Position numbers and translations under genes: made by a program
In this document: positions 34,333 to 42,965 of the stretch, in pieces
How the letters are laid out: every line of letters starts with the position of its first letter
How positions within the stretch are numbered: position 1 is the first letter of the stretch
NCBI RefSeq assembly: GCF_963669205.1
Contig: NZ_OY769915.1
Location: 3,570,001 to 3,634,000 of the forward strand
Source: an uncultured Roseibium sp.
GTDB taxonomy: Bacteria; Pseudomonadota; Alphaproteobacteria; Rhizobiales; Stappiaceae
Reading direction: 5' to 3'
Length of the DNA stretch: 64,000 nt
The notes under the pieces: model-generated
What the model was told of the DNA's origin: nothing
Databases searched by the model: none
What the model saw: the letters and a program-made list of their open reading frames with translations, nothing else

Positions 34333-34372
34333 GGGAACCGGCCCGCCCCCGCAGGCCGGTTCCCGTCTTTTT
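34333..34372 (+). terminator. rho-independent terminator after the BTLCP gene
   Basis: An 11-bp perfect stem (GGGAACCGGCC with GGCCGGTTCCC) around a 10-base loop is followed by GTCTTTTT. It is 80 bases after the peptidase stop and insulates the convergent carbonic anhydrase gene. Confidence 0.88.
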
Positions 34373-34399
34373 GCGTTCCGCTCGTTGGTAGGTGTCTAC

Positions 34400-34927
34400 T
34401 CAGGCTTCGGAGAGAACGGCCTTGTAACGGCGCCAGTTGCGCACATAGCCTTCTGCCGATTTGCGAATGTTTTCAGCTGCCTCCGCGGGTAGCACGCGCA
34501 CAACCTTGCCCGGAACCCCAACGACAAGCGAATTGTCGGGGATTTCCTTGCCTTCGCCGATCAGCGCATTCGCGCCGACAATGCAGTTCGACCCGATAAC
34601 GGCACCATTCAGGATGGTGGCTCCCATTCCGATCAGGGAGTTGTCCCTGATGGTGCAGCCATGAAGGATCGCGTTGTGTCCGATCGTGCAGTCGGCTCCG
34701 ATGGTCAGCGGGTACCCCATGTCGGTGTGAAAAACACAGCCGTCCTGGACGTTTGATCGCGCACCGACCGTCACCGGTTCATTGTCGCCGCGCAGGATCG
34801 CCCCGAACCAGACGCTCGCTTCTTCTAAGAGCCGGATATCGCCGATGAGGGTCGCGTTGGGCGCGACCCAGCAATCGCCGCCGGCGGGGAATTCGGGTGC
34901 ACGTCCGTCGAGAGTGAAGATAGGCAT
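34400..34927 (-). CDS. gamma-carbonic anhydrase family protein
   Basis: A 175-residue left-handed beta-helix protein made of hexapeptide repeats. Gamma-class features are the metal-binding His in GCVFHTDMG and GHNAILHGC, plus CWVAPNATLIGDI near the start. Homologues act as carbonic anhydrases or acyltransferase-like proteins, and many annotated members lack proven activity. The start follows the upstream stop by 4 bases (TGA, GACC, ATG), so it is coupled to the membrane protein gene. Confidence 0.9.
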   Translation of the reverse strand: MPIFTLDGRAPEFPAGGDCWVAPNATLIGDIRLLEEASVWFGAILRGDNEPVTVGARSNVQDGCVFHTDMGYPLTIGADCTIGHNAILHGCTIRDNSLIGMGATILNGAVIGSNCIVGANALIGEGKEIPDNSLVVGVPGKVVRVLPAEAAENIRKSAEGYVRNWRRYKAVLSEA

Positions 34928-34931
34928 GGTC

Positions 34932-35258
34932 TCAGGTGTATCCGGCAAAAATGAGGGCGACATTCATCACCATGATACCTGAACACATGCTCCACATCCC
35001 GGCAATTGTCGACGAAGCCACGAGCCAGCCGAGCGGCCGTTTCTCGATTCTCCGGCCCCGGATGGCGTTGCGCATGATGATGAAGGGTCCGGCGAAAACG
35101 CACATGAAAACCTCGGCGAGAAACGCGAATACGTTTTCGCCGGAGAAAGAAAATTTCGGCGGCTGCTTGGTGATCAGCTGATAGAGGCTCCCTAGCACGC
35201 CTGCGGCAACAAAGCCGGCACTCGCTATATATCCAACGAGAAGAAGTTCGAAGTACAC
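34932..35258 (-). CDS. small integral membrane protein (unknown)
   Basis: A 108-residue protein with three hydrophobic helices: LLLVGYIASAGFVAAGVLGS, VFAFLAEVFMCVFAGPFIIM and IAGMWSMCSGIMVMNVALIF. A basic loop (RNAIRGRRIEKRP) follows the second helix. I do not recognise the family with certainty. It is in an operon with the gamma-carbonic anhydrase gene. A CtrA-type site lies 6-21 bases upstream of its start, and a second near-match 41-56 bases upstream. Confidence 0.75.
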   Translation of the reverse strand: MYFELLLVGYIASAGFVAAGVLGSLYQLITKQPPKFSFSGENVFAFLAEVFMCVFAGPFIIMRNAIRGRRIEKRPLGWLVASSTIAGMWSMCSGIMVMNVALIFAGYT

Positions 35259-35263
35259 GCCCG

Positions 35264-35279
35264 TTAACCTCTTATTAAC
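35264..35279 (+). promoter_or_regulatory. candidate CtrA binding site (exact) with adjacent near-match
   Basis: TTAACCTCTTATTAAC fits TTAA-N7-TTAAC exactly. A second element at 35299-35313, TTAA-N7-TAAAC, has one mismatch. The pair lies in the 213-base space between divergent genes starting at 35258 and 35472. The exact site is so close to the leftward start that binding would block, not activate, that gene. Confidence 0.55.
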
Positions 35280-35471
35280 TCAACCACCCTGAAAGTGATT
35301 AACAATATCTAAACGGTCAGAAGCAAAGACTGTGCCGGACGGGCAAATGGGCAAAAACCTGCAATTCTGGCCGCAAAAGGCCAATCTCACGGGATCCTTG
35401 ACCAGGACGGATGTTCCGGATTGGGACAGTCTGTCTCACTCTAGTGCACTGGCCCATCGGGAGACGGAGTG

Positions 35472-36185
35472 ATGATCCCTGTTTCGCTCCCGGAGCCCAT
35501 CAACAGCAATCCGCGCCGCTTCAGCCGTCTGATCGCTGCCATATGCCTGCTCGGAGCCGTGCACATCGCCGAGCGCACCGTCTACTGGTCCGAAAACTGG
35601 AACGCTTCCGCCTTTGCCGGCATCCCCTCCGGTTTTGCCACGCTATCGGTCGGTCCGGAGACTTTCAAGCTTCCCTTCGCCTATATCGGAACTGCGGAAA
35701 AACGCGCCAAAGTGCAAAACGGCACACGAGAATTTACGACGTTGAAAATTTCAATGACGTGGCCCGGGCTGAAACCGGCTCTGAACCGCGATCCGTCGAA
35801 CACGGCCGGCGCGATGGACCAGACATTGACCCTGGAGCTCGAGCACAACCCGGAGCGGGAAAGCATGAGGGCGCGTCTTGAACCGTTCTACCGTCGTCTC
35901 GCACGTGGCGGGGAACTGGATGGACCGGACGGGCTCAAGGTTTTGAGGCTTTCAGCCCGCGGAGCCCTGCAAACGGACCAGATCGTTTTCGACCCCGCAC
36001 GCCGGAACGGGTTCATCGCCCGCTGCCGCAGCACGGGACCGGATATGCGCCCAGTCTGCCACAGAGCCGTTGTGCTGTCGTCCGGCCTGGAACTCAGGTA
36101 CCGCTTCAGCCAGCATCTCCTCGAAGACTGGCGCAGGATCGACAATTCCATCGTCAGAAAAGTCGCCGGCTTCAGAATACACTGA
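35472..36185 (+). CDS. exported protein of unknown function
   Basis: A 237-residue protein I do not recognise. An N-terminal hydrophobic stretch (LIAAICLLGAVHIAE) follows an Arg-rich start and could be a signal anchor. The rest is mixed alpha/beta with two late Cys (ARCRSTGPDMRPVCHRAV) that may pair in the periplasm. GGAG lies 5 bases before ATG 35472. It ends at a shared bidirectional terminator. Confidence 0.75.
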   Translation: MIPVSLPEPINSNPRRFSRLIAAICLLGAVHIAERTVYWSENWNASAFAGIPSGFATLSVGPETFKLPFAYIGTAEKRAKVQNGTREFTTLKISMTWPGLKPALNRDPSNTAGAMDQTLTLELEHNPERESMRARLEPFYRRLARGGELDGPDGLKVLRLSARGALQTDQIVFDPARRNGFIARCRSTGPDMRPVCHRAVVLSSGLELRYRFSQHLLEDWRRIDNSIVRKVAGFRIH

Positions 36186-36193
36186 CCCCGGAT

Positions 36194-36234
36194 AAAAAAA
36201 GGCGGCTTACCCCATGGCAAGCCGCCTGCTTTTT
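36194..36234. terminator. bidirectional rho-independent terminator
   Basis: GGCGGCTT and AAGCCGCC (36201-36208 and 36219-36226) close a 10-base loop. On the plus strand it is followed by TGCTTTTT, and on the minus strand by seven T residues. It serves both the gene ending at 36185 and the DUF3126 gene ending at 36255. Confidence 0.9.
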
Positions 36235-36254
36235 ACTCGAACCTGAAATCGGTC

Positions 36255-36470
36255 TTAGACTTCGTCGAGGTCGATTTCCAGAATCGCCATCTGGAAATTC
36301 CAGCTCAGGTCTTCGTCTTCGTCGTCGCGGAAGATGACGCCGATGAACTCTTCCCCGATATAGACCTCTGCGGAATCGTCCTTGCGCGGTCTCGCCCGCA
36401 CCTGAAGGCTCGGCAACTCGAACTTCATGCGCAGGTAAGCTTCGATCTTGCGGATTTCATCGGGTTTCAC
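36255..36470 (-). CDS. DUF3126 family protein
   Basis: A 71-residue acidic protein matching DUF3126. Typical stretches are MKPDEIRKIEAYLRMKFELP, AEVYIGEEFIGVIFRDDEDE and a C-terminal MAILEIDLDEV. Its function is unknown; the family is widespread in alphaproteobacteria. It ends at the bidirectional terminator and is followed upstream by cysE on the same strand. Confidence 0.88.
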   Translation of the reverse strand: MKPDEIRKIEAYLRMKFELPSLQVRARPRKDDSAEVYIGEEFIGVIFRDDEDEDLSWNFQMAILEIDLDEV

Positions 36471-36588
36471 GGCGCTCTCCTTGTAAATGCCGTCTGCTAT
36501 TTAGTCGCGCGGACCCTATAAGACCAGCCCTAAATGCCAAACCCTTTGTGCAAACTTTCCCCCACATCCTTCGCGCAACGGCAATTGC

Positions 36589-37410
36589 TCAGCTGTCGCC
36601 GAGCAACTGGTTCATGCTGCGCGCCGGTTCGGAGCACCCCGCCTTGCCGACAATCCGGGCAGGAACACCAGCAACCGTGGTGTTCTCGGGCACATCCGCG
36701 AGCACCACGGATCCGGCTGCAATGCGTGAACAATGACCGATTTCGAGGTTTCCGAGGACCTTTGCCCCGGCGCCGATCAACACACCGTGACGGATCTTCG
36801 GATGACGATCGCCACCCTCCTTTCCCGTACCACCGAGCGTAACGCCCTGAAGAATGGAGACATCGTCGCCGATTGCCGCGGTTCCGCCGACGACGATACC
36901 GGTGCCGTGGTCGATGAAGATACCCCGCCCGACGGGAACCGCCGGATGAATGTCGATCTGGAAAACTTCCGAAGCCCTGCTCTGCAGATAGAGCGCGAAA
37001 TCCCTGCGGCCCTTGCGCCAGAGCCAGTTGGCCAGGCGGTGCGTCTGCAAGCCGTGGAACCCCTTGAAATAGAGCACGGGCTCCAGGTAGCGGAAGCAGG
37101 CCGGATCCCTGTCGAACACTGCGACGATGTCGACGCGGAAAATCTTGGCAAGTTCAGGTTCGTCGGCAAGCGCTTCAAGATAGGTCTGCCGGATAAGCGA
37201 CGCCGACACGACGTCGCGTCCGAGCCTGTCCCCCAGTCGATGAAGGACTGCCTCTTCCAGGCTGTCGTGATTGAGCACGGTTTCATAGACGAAGGAAGAC
37301 AGGGCCGGCTCTGCGGCAACCATCTGCTGAGCTTCATCGCGCAATTGCTGCCAGACCGGATCATGGGTCGGAACGTGTTTCAGGCCGGACTTGGTAATCG
37401 GTGCCGACAT
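36589..37410 (-). CDS. cysE: serine O-acetyltransferase
   Basis: Acetylates serine in the first step of cysteine synthesis. The 273-residue product has the N-terminal SATase helical domain (SFVYETVLNHDSLEEAVLHR) and the left-handed beta-helix with FIDHGTGIVVGGTAAIGDD, VTLGGTGKEGGDRHP and LIGAGAKVLG. ATG 37410 has GAAGAGGAG upstream, while the frame extends to 37437. A repeat element begins 38 bases before the start, so the native promoter is displaced or supplied by the element. Confidence 0.95.
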   Translation of the reverse strand: MSAPITKSGLKHVPTHDPVWQQLRDEAQQMVAAEPALSSFVYETVLNHDSLEEAVLHRLGDRLGRDVVSASLIRQTYLEALADEPELAKIFRVDIVAVFDRDPACFRYLEPVLYFKGFHGLQTHRLANWLWRKGRRDFALYLQSRASEVFQIDIHPAVPVGRGIFIDHGTGIVVGGTAAIGDDVSILQGVTLGGTGKEGGDRHPKIRHGVLIGAGAKVLGNLEIGHCSRIAAGSVVLADVPENTTVAGVPARIVGKAGCSEPARSMNQLLGDS

Positions 37411-37448
37411 GGCTATCTCCTCTTCAGGCCGTCGCAAACGCTACACTA

Positions 37449-37713
37449 GGGCACGGACCCATAAATGAAGCCGATTTGGCGGCAGAAATGGCAAAAATCT
37501 CGCGAGGAAGCGTGCGCAGAGCGGGCTTTTTGCCCGTTCAAGCGCGGTGACGCTGCGAGGTAAAGCCATTTTGCCGTCCTTCGGATTTGGCCGTTTCGGC
37601 CATCTGCATCGTCGTGAAAGGCTTAAAAATGCACCACATTTCCTGCGCTTTCGCTCCTCGCAGCTGGTCAAAACGATCCGAACCAAATTGACTTCATTTA
37701 TGTGTCCGTACCC
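37449..37713 (-). mobile_element. MITE-like element, copy 3 (265 bp)
   Basis: Flanked by TA at 37447-37448 and 37714-37715, with 22-bp terminal inverted repeats (outer GGGCACGGACCCATAAATGA) that differ at two positions. It is inverted relative to copies 1 and 2 and is about 90-95% identical by eye to copy 4. Its left end is 38 bases upstream of the cysE start, so it may influence cysE expression. Confidence 0.85.
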
Positions 37714-37845
37714 TAAAATAGGACTGTCGTCTGATATTCCAAAATGAAACTTGCTGATATCAGATATGAAACCTTTTTATCAAAGCCGAATCGTTAAGAT
37801 TTTCAACGATAAAGCTTTCTGATGATCACTTCTTGGAGACCCGAC

Positions 37846-38643
37846 ATGCCCGGTGCCACCGAACCGCTCAATCCCGCATTGAACATTCACGGCATGGTCG
37901 CGGAACTTGTTCTGACCGCACCGGAGCGCAAGAACGCGCTGTCGCTGGCTGCCTGGACACGCATCCCGGCCGTACTTCAGGAACTGACGGATATTCCCGA
38001 CGTCAGGGTATGCATCGTCCGGGGCGAAGGCGGAAAAAGCTTCTGCGCGGGTGCGGATATCTCCGAATTTGAAGCAATCCGGTCAACGAAGGACAGCGCT
38101 CTGCGCTATGACGAGATCAACGTGGCCGCCTTCAATGCCCTGAAATCTCTACAGATCCCCGTTATAGCGGCCATCGAAGGACCGTGCCTGGGAGGTGGTC
38201 TCGGCCTAGCCCTCGCCTGCGATCTGCGGATCGCGTCGCGATCTGCCTTTTTCGGAATTCCGGCGGCAAGGCTGGGGCTGGCCTATCCTCCCGAAGCCCT
38301 GTCGGATCTCCTGGAGGCTGTCTCTCCCTCCAACGCCAAGCGCATTCTATTCACCGGTGACCGCATTGCAGCGGAAGAGGCTCTCCAGATGGGCTTGATC
38401 AACGAAACAGTAGCCCCCTCCGATCTTGAAGAACGGATCAACACGCTTTGCGACGCGATCGTCTCGCACGCACCGCTCTCAATCTGGGCGGCGAAACGCG
38501 CGGTGAACGACATGAGTGCGAAGGCTGCCTCGTACCCCGAACAACACCGTCAGAACGCTCAGATCTGCATTGAAAGTTCGGACTACAGGGAGGGCTGCCG
38601 CGCATTTCTGGAAAAGCGTCTCCCGGAATTCACTGGGAGCTGA
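37846..38643 (+). CDS. enoyl-CoA hydratase/isomerase family protein
   Basis: A 265-residue crotonase-superfamily protein. The oxyanion-hole motifs are visible: KSFCAGADISEFEA and IEGPCLGGGLGLALACDLRI. Instead of the two catalytic Glu of canonical enoyl-CoA hydratases, the second region reads IPAARLGLAYPPEAL, so the reaction may be isomerase- or hydrolase-like. GGAG lies 7 bases before ATG 37846. No beta-oxidation genes are adjacent; the CoA substrate is unknown. Confidence 0.88.
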   Translation: MPGATEPLNPALNIHGMVAELVLTAPERKNALSLAAWTRIPAVLQELTDIPDVRVCIVRGEGGKSFCAGADISEFEAIRSTKDSALRYDEINVAAFNALKSLQIPVIAAIEGPCLGGGLGLALACDLRIASRSAFFGIPAARLGLAYPPEALSDLLEAVSPSNAKRILFTGDRIAAEEALQMGLINETVAPSDLEERINTLCDAIVSHAPLSIWAAKRAVNDMSAKAASYPEQHRQNAQICIESSDYREGCRAFLEKRLPEFTGS

Positions 38644-38753
38644 CGCCTGTGTCCCGCACGCTCCGGGCTGTCGCGCTGTTTGCGCGCTGAAAATCATGAA
38701 TCAAAATCTCAGAATGCGGGCATAACACTCTGAAAGATTGAAACTTCCCGCCT

Positions 38754-39641
38754 TCAGGCCTGTTCCGCGCCCGACCGCAGGTCAACGAGGAAGTCTTCGA
38801 CTGCCGAAGCGAAGACGTCGTTCCGGTCGCCCGCCACCATGTGTCCCGCATCCTGTATGTCGGTGAACCGCGCATGGGGAACAAGCTCCAGGAACTCGTT
38901 CACATGGTCCATCGAGACAAGCTCAGAGTTCCGGCCGCGAACGAGAAGCACCGGCAGGGAAAGGTTGCCGGCTGCCGCCACCATTTTCGCCTGAACCTCC
39001 TCGGCCACGCTTTGATCCCTGTTCTGGCGCGATTTCAGGAAGGCCGGGTCCCAGTGCCAGCGATAGCGGCCGTCACCATGCAGGCGCAGGTTCTTCGACA
39101 GGCCGGAAAGGTCCTTTGGCCGGGCCCTGTTGGGCAGATAGCGTGAGATGGCTTCCGCCGCCTCCTCCACATCCGCAAAGCCTTCTTCAACACGGTCTCC
39201 CATGAACCCGATGATCTTGCTGACGCCGCCAAGATCGACGCGCGGCGTGATGTCGACAAGAACGAGCGCCGAAAACCCGCCCGGATTTTCCTGCCCCTCG
39301 GCCAGCATTCCGGCAAAACCGCCAAGCGACGCGCCGACAACAACCGGCCTGGCCTTGTGGAGCGCCACGACCTGGCGTGTCACGGCGACGAGATCGAGGG
39401 CAAAATCTGAAAAGAGATAGTTTTCGGATGCGACCCAGTCGCTCTCGCCGTGGCCGCGCTGGTCCAGTACGTAAACCGGATGCCCGAGTTCGGCGATCCT
39501 CACCGCCGCTGCGTCCCAGGAGTGCCGGGTCTGACCGCCGCCGTGAAGCATCACGACAGGCTGGTCGCCCACTCCGTACCGGTCCGCAACCAGGATATTC
39601 TTTTCCGCCCCCTGAAATTCCACGCGCTTCGGTCCCATCAA
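38754..39641 (-). CDS. alpha/beta hydrolase
   Basis: A 295-residue hydrolase of the alpha/beta fold. It shows the oxyanion segment VVMLHGGGQTRHSW, the nucleophile elbow VVGASLGGFAG (Ser in GASLGG) and a late catalytic His in DAGHMVAGDR. A cap domain lies between. It is downstream of another alpha/beta hydrolase on the same strand with a 49-base gap. The substrate is not evident. Confidence 0.9.
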   Translation of the reverse strand: MMGPKRVEFQGAEKNILVADRYGVGDQPVVMLHGGGQTRHSWDAAAVRIAELGHPVYVLDQRGHGESDWVASENYLFSDFALDLVAVTRQVVALHKARPVVVGASLGGFAGMLAEGQENPGGFSALVLVDITPRVDLGGVSKIIGFMGDRVEEGFADVEEAAEAISRYLPNRARPKDLSGLSKNLRLHGDGRYRWHWDPAFLKSRQNRDQSVAEEVQAKMVAAAGNLSLPVLLVRGRNSELVSMDHVNEFLELVPHARFTDIQDAGHMVAGDRNDVFASAVEDFLVDLRSGAEQA

Positions 39642-39690
39642 TCCCCCTCAAGCACCATTCTCGCCCGGTGGCTGCAAGCTTTGCGCACCG

Positions 39691-40446
39691 TCAGGCCTCT
39701 ATGTTGTTCAGGAAGGCCAGAACGCCCTGTTTGTGGACCTTGTCGCCGACCGCCACCATATGGTCCCGCCCCGGTATTTCCAGAACCTCCGAATGCGGGA
39801 TCAGTTCTGCAAGCTTGTGCGGTGATCCGGCAATGTCGTCTTTCGTGCCGACGGCAACGAGCACGGGCTGCGTGATCTGCGAAACATCATCCTCGCTGAT
39901 CTTCTGCCTCGAGGACCGCATGCAGGCCGCCAGTGCCAGCCTGTCGGACCCGGTCTGATCGGCAAAGGCCCTGAAGGCCCTGCCGGTGCGATCGGAGATG
40001 TCCTGTATCCGGTCCGTCTCGAGTGCGGAGGCAATCGGCTCCGGATCGCCTACCCCGGTGACCATGCCGTAGCCGAGCCCGCTGAAGATCGCCCTGCGGA
40101 CCTTGCCGGGATGATTGAGCGTCAGAAAGGCCGAGATCCGGGCGCCCATGGAGTATCCCATGATGTCCGCCTGTTCGATGTCCAGGTGGTCGAGCAGGTT
40201 CTTCGCGTCCTCGGCCATCAGCGGTGCGCCGTAGTCCGCCGGGTCGTAGAGTTTTTCACTCTCGCCGTGGCCCCGGTTGTCGATCGCGATGACGCGCCTG
40301 CCGTCCTTGACCAGAAGCTCCACCCATCCCGGATACTGCCAGTTGACCGACTTGTTCGATGCGAACCCGTGAATGAGCAGGATCGGGTCCCCGGCCCCTT
40401 CGTCGAGATAGGAAATCCCGACACCATCCAGATCGACATACGGCAT
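39691..40446 (-). CDS. alpha/beta hydrolase
   Basis: A 251-residue hydrolase with the same plan as its neighbour. Key motifs are ILLIHGFASNKSVNW, the elbow IMGYSMGARI (Ser in GYSMG) and the His in GRDHMVAVGD. The two hydrolases share the DxRGHGES pattern (DNRGHGES here, DQRGHGES there), consistent with related function or an old duplication. Substrate unknown. Confidence 0.9.
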   Translation of the reverse strand: MPYVDLDGVGISYLDEGAGDPILLIHGFASNKSVNWQYPGWVELLVKDGRRVIAIDNRGHGESEKLYDPADYGAPLMAEDAKNLLDHLDIEQADIMGYSMGARISAFLTLNHPGKVRRAIFSGLGYGMVTGVGDPEPIASALETDRIQDISDRTGRAFRAFADQTGSDRLALAACMRSSRQKISEDDVSQITQPVLVAVGTKDDIAGSPHKLAELIPHSEVLEIPGRDHMVAVGDKVHKQGVLAFLNNIEA

Positions 40447-40662
40447 AAAAGCTAACCTTTACGTAAACGGAAAACGTGGCTGGTTTTACAGTAAGGTGAT
40501 AAAACCGCCTTGGCAAAGGAGAAAATGGCGGTTCTTGAAAATCGCCTGATGCGGCAGTGGACCGCATCGCGCAAGCCCTACCCTTTCAGATTACGAATGG
40601 ATATGGTCGGTGAAATTTGCTATCGGGATCGGTGTCCCACCATGACCAAGAGGAATGTGACA

Positions 40663-40908
40663 ATGGCGGATCAGGTTGTCCCGCACTTTCAGAACACAAG
40701 CGGACACGATTCGGTCGCGATCGGCACACGCAAATTCATGTGCATCGGCGCGAAACCTCCGTTCGATCATCCCCATGTGTTCCTGGACATGGGCACGGAA
40801 AACGAAATCGTTTGCCCCTATTGCTCCACGCTCTACAAGTTCGACGCGACGCTCGAGGCTGAGGAATCGTCTCCGAACGACTGCAACTGGACACCGGAAG
40901 CCGCCTGA
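40663..40908 (+). CDS. zinc-finger domain protein (NDUFS6-like)
   Basis: An 81-residue protein with the zinc motif of the complex I accessory subunit NDUFS6 family: KFMCIGAKPPFDHPHVFLDM and EIVCPYCSTLYKF give Cys, His and two Cys ligands. ATG 40663 is preceded by AGAGGA. The frame remains open to 40510, but that part is unlike the family. In alphaproteobacteria such proteins associate with NADH dehydrogenase; here no nuo genes are nearby. Its stop is 14 bases before the next, broken gene. Confidence 0.85.
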   Translation: MADQVVPHFQNTSGHDSVAIGTRKFMCIGAKPPFDHPHVFLDMGTENEIVCPYCSTLYKFDATLEAEESSPNDCNWTPEAA

Positions 40909-40922
40909 GAGAACCGCGGCTC

Positions 40923-42130
40923 ATGACCGACACCGACCAAGGCGCCGATCCGATTGTTGTTGCAGGTGGCGGCATCGGCGGTCTTTGCGCCGCCCTCGCC
41001 CTGCAGCAACAGGGGCACAAAGTCGTTCTGCTTGAGCGCGCCAGCGAGATATCGGAAGTCGGTGCCGGGCTTCAGCTCTCCCCCAATGCCTGTTCCGTGC
41101 TTGCGGGATTCGGGCTTCTCGACGCTTTGGAGCCCTATGCTCATGCCCCGGACAACCTCAGGATCTGGTCGGCCCGGTCCGGCAGGCAGATCGCGCGCGT
41201 CGAACTCGGCAGCTTCATCAGGCAGCGGCACAAGCAACCCCTTCTGGGGTCATCCACCGGGCGGATCTTCAACGGGTCCTGTTGGAAAGGTGGCGCAGTC
41301 GACACCGGGAATTACCATCCGTCTTTCGAGCGAGGTGAAGGGACCTTACCGCGGACACCTTACGATCAGCTCACCTGCATCTTCCGCGAAGGGCGACAGG
41401 ACCGAAAGCCTGACCTGCAAGGCGCTGATCGGTGCGGACGGGGTCTGGTCGAAGACACGGCAGCATGTCCCCGGCCACAAGAACGCCCGTTTCAGCGGAC
41501 AGGTCGCGTATCGCGCCACGGTGCCGATCGATCAGGTCGATCCGAAATTCGCAAAGGACACCGGGCTGTGGTTCCATCGGGACTGTCATCTCGTGCATTA
41601 CCCATTCGCGGCGCGCGTGAGCTGAACATCGTTGTGCTGGCCAAGGAAGACTGGGGAGACGAGACCTGGTCGGCAGAGGCCGACAAGGAAGCCGTCGTGC
41701 GTGTTTTCAAGGACTGGCCCGCCGAAACGAGGAACCTCCTCAACACCCCGAGGCAATGGCTCAAGTGGGCCTTGTGCAGCGTGGAAGCCTCCGGCCCCTG
41801 GTCGCATGGCAATCTTGTCCTGATGGGTGATGCGGCGCATGCCATGCTGCCTTTCATGGCCCAGGGCGCGGCAATGGCCATAGAAGACGCTGCGATACTT
41901 GCGAAGCACCTTCCAAAGGACGTGGAGAACATTCCGGCGGCCTCAGGGCGTTTGAGCGGGAACGCAAACCCAGGGCAGCCCGGATACAGGGTATTTCATT
42001 CGGCAACGCGCGCACGTTTCACTTCTCCGGTCCCATGGCCTTTGCGCGAGATTCCGTCCTCCGTCTCACAAAGCCCAGGAAACTTGCCGAGCGTTTCGAC
42101 CACATTTATGGCTGGACACCCGATCAATAA
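40923..42130 (+). pseudogene. FAD-dependent monooxygenase, multiply frameshifted pseudogene
   Basis: Remains of a UbiH/salicylate-hydroxylase-like FAD monooxygenase. The N-terminal GGGIGGLCAALALQQQG and the late GNLVLMGDAAHAMLPFMAQG are in the first frame. The middle reads correctly only by switching frames: GVIHRADLQRVLLE (second frame, after about 41240), TPGITIRLSSEVKG and KALIGADGVWSKT (third frame, from about 41290). It returns to the first frame at about 41610 and leaves it again at about 41940 to finish as KLAERFDHIYGW with stop at 42130. At least four frameshifts make a functional product unlikely. Confidence 0.88.
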
Positions 42131-42203
42131 GACGTCTTTGGCTTGAGCCGGGCACAAAGCTGGGATAAAGCGAAATCCCATTCACGACTGAGGGAGTGCA
42201 ACG

Positions 42204-42950
42204 ATGACCGGTCATAAGGCAGATGATGTCGTAACCGCCGCATTTCTGGTCATCGGAGACGAAATCCTCTCCGGCCGCACGAAAGACAAGAATATCGGTT
42301 TCGTGGCCGACTACATGACCTCGCTCGGCATCGATCTGAAAGAAGTGCGCGTCGTGCCCGACGAACAGCAGGAAATCGTCTCCGCGGTCAATGCGCTTCG
42401 TGCAAGATACGACTACGTCTTCACCTCCGGCGGCATCGGACCGACCCATGACGACATCACGGCGGAAAGTGTGGCTGCGGCCTTTGATGTTCCCCTGAAC
42501 CTTGATCCGCGCGCGGTCGCCATCATGGAAAAGCATTATCAGCCGGGCCAGTTCACCCCGGCCCGTCAGCGCATGGCCCGCATTCCCGAGGGTGCCGACC
42601 TGATCGAGAACAAGGTTTCCAAGGCGCCGGGTTTCCGGATCGAAAACGTACACGTGATGGCCGGTGTCCCCTCCATCATGCAGGCAATGATGGACGCGAT
42701 CGCGCCAACTCTGAAAACCGGCAAGAAAATGCTTTCGAAAACCGTCGCTGCCGACATGCCCGAGAGCCGGATCGCCGACAGGCTAGCTGCGATCCAGCAA
42801 GCCCATCCGCAAACCCTGATCGGGTCCTATCCGAATGCCTCGGATGGAAAATTCACCACCCAGATTGTCATCCGTTCTCGCGACGAAGCCGTGTTGAATG
42901 CAGCAGAAAGCGATGTTGCACGGGCCGTTGCCGAGATCCTGGACACATAG
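42204..42950 (+). CDS. CinA-like molybdopterin-binding domain protein
   Basis: A 248-residue protein consisting of the MoCF (molybdopterin-binding) domain of CinA-family proteins. Visible motifs are AAFLVIGDEILSGRTKDKN, YVFTSGGIGPTHDDITAESV and a late VMAGVPSIMQAM. The C-terminal CinA deamidase domain is absent. A GGGAG site precedes the start. It is 15 bases upstream of gpt, likely one operon. The pyrophosphatase or nucleotide activity of this domain is only inferred. Confidence 0.9.
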   Translation: MTGHKADDVVTAAFLVIGDEILSGRTKDKNIGFVADYMTSLGIDLKEVRVVPDEQQEIVSAVNALRARYDYVFTSGGIGPTHDDITAESVAAAFDVPLNLDPRAVAIMEKHYQPGQFTPARQRMARIPEGADLIENKVSKAPGFRIENVHVMAGVPSIMQAMMDAIAPTLKTGKKMLSKTVAADMPESRIADRLAAIQQAHPQTLIGSYPNASDGKFTTQIVIRSRDEAVLNAAESDVARAVAEILDT

Positions 42951-42965
42951 CAAGCGAGATCGAAC

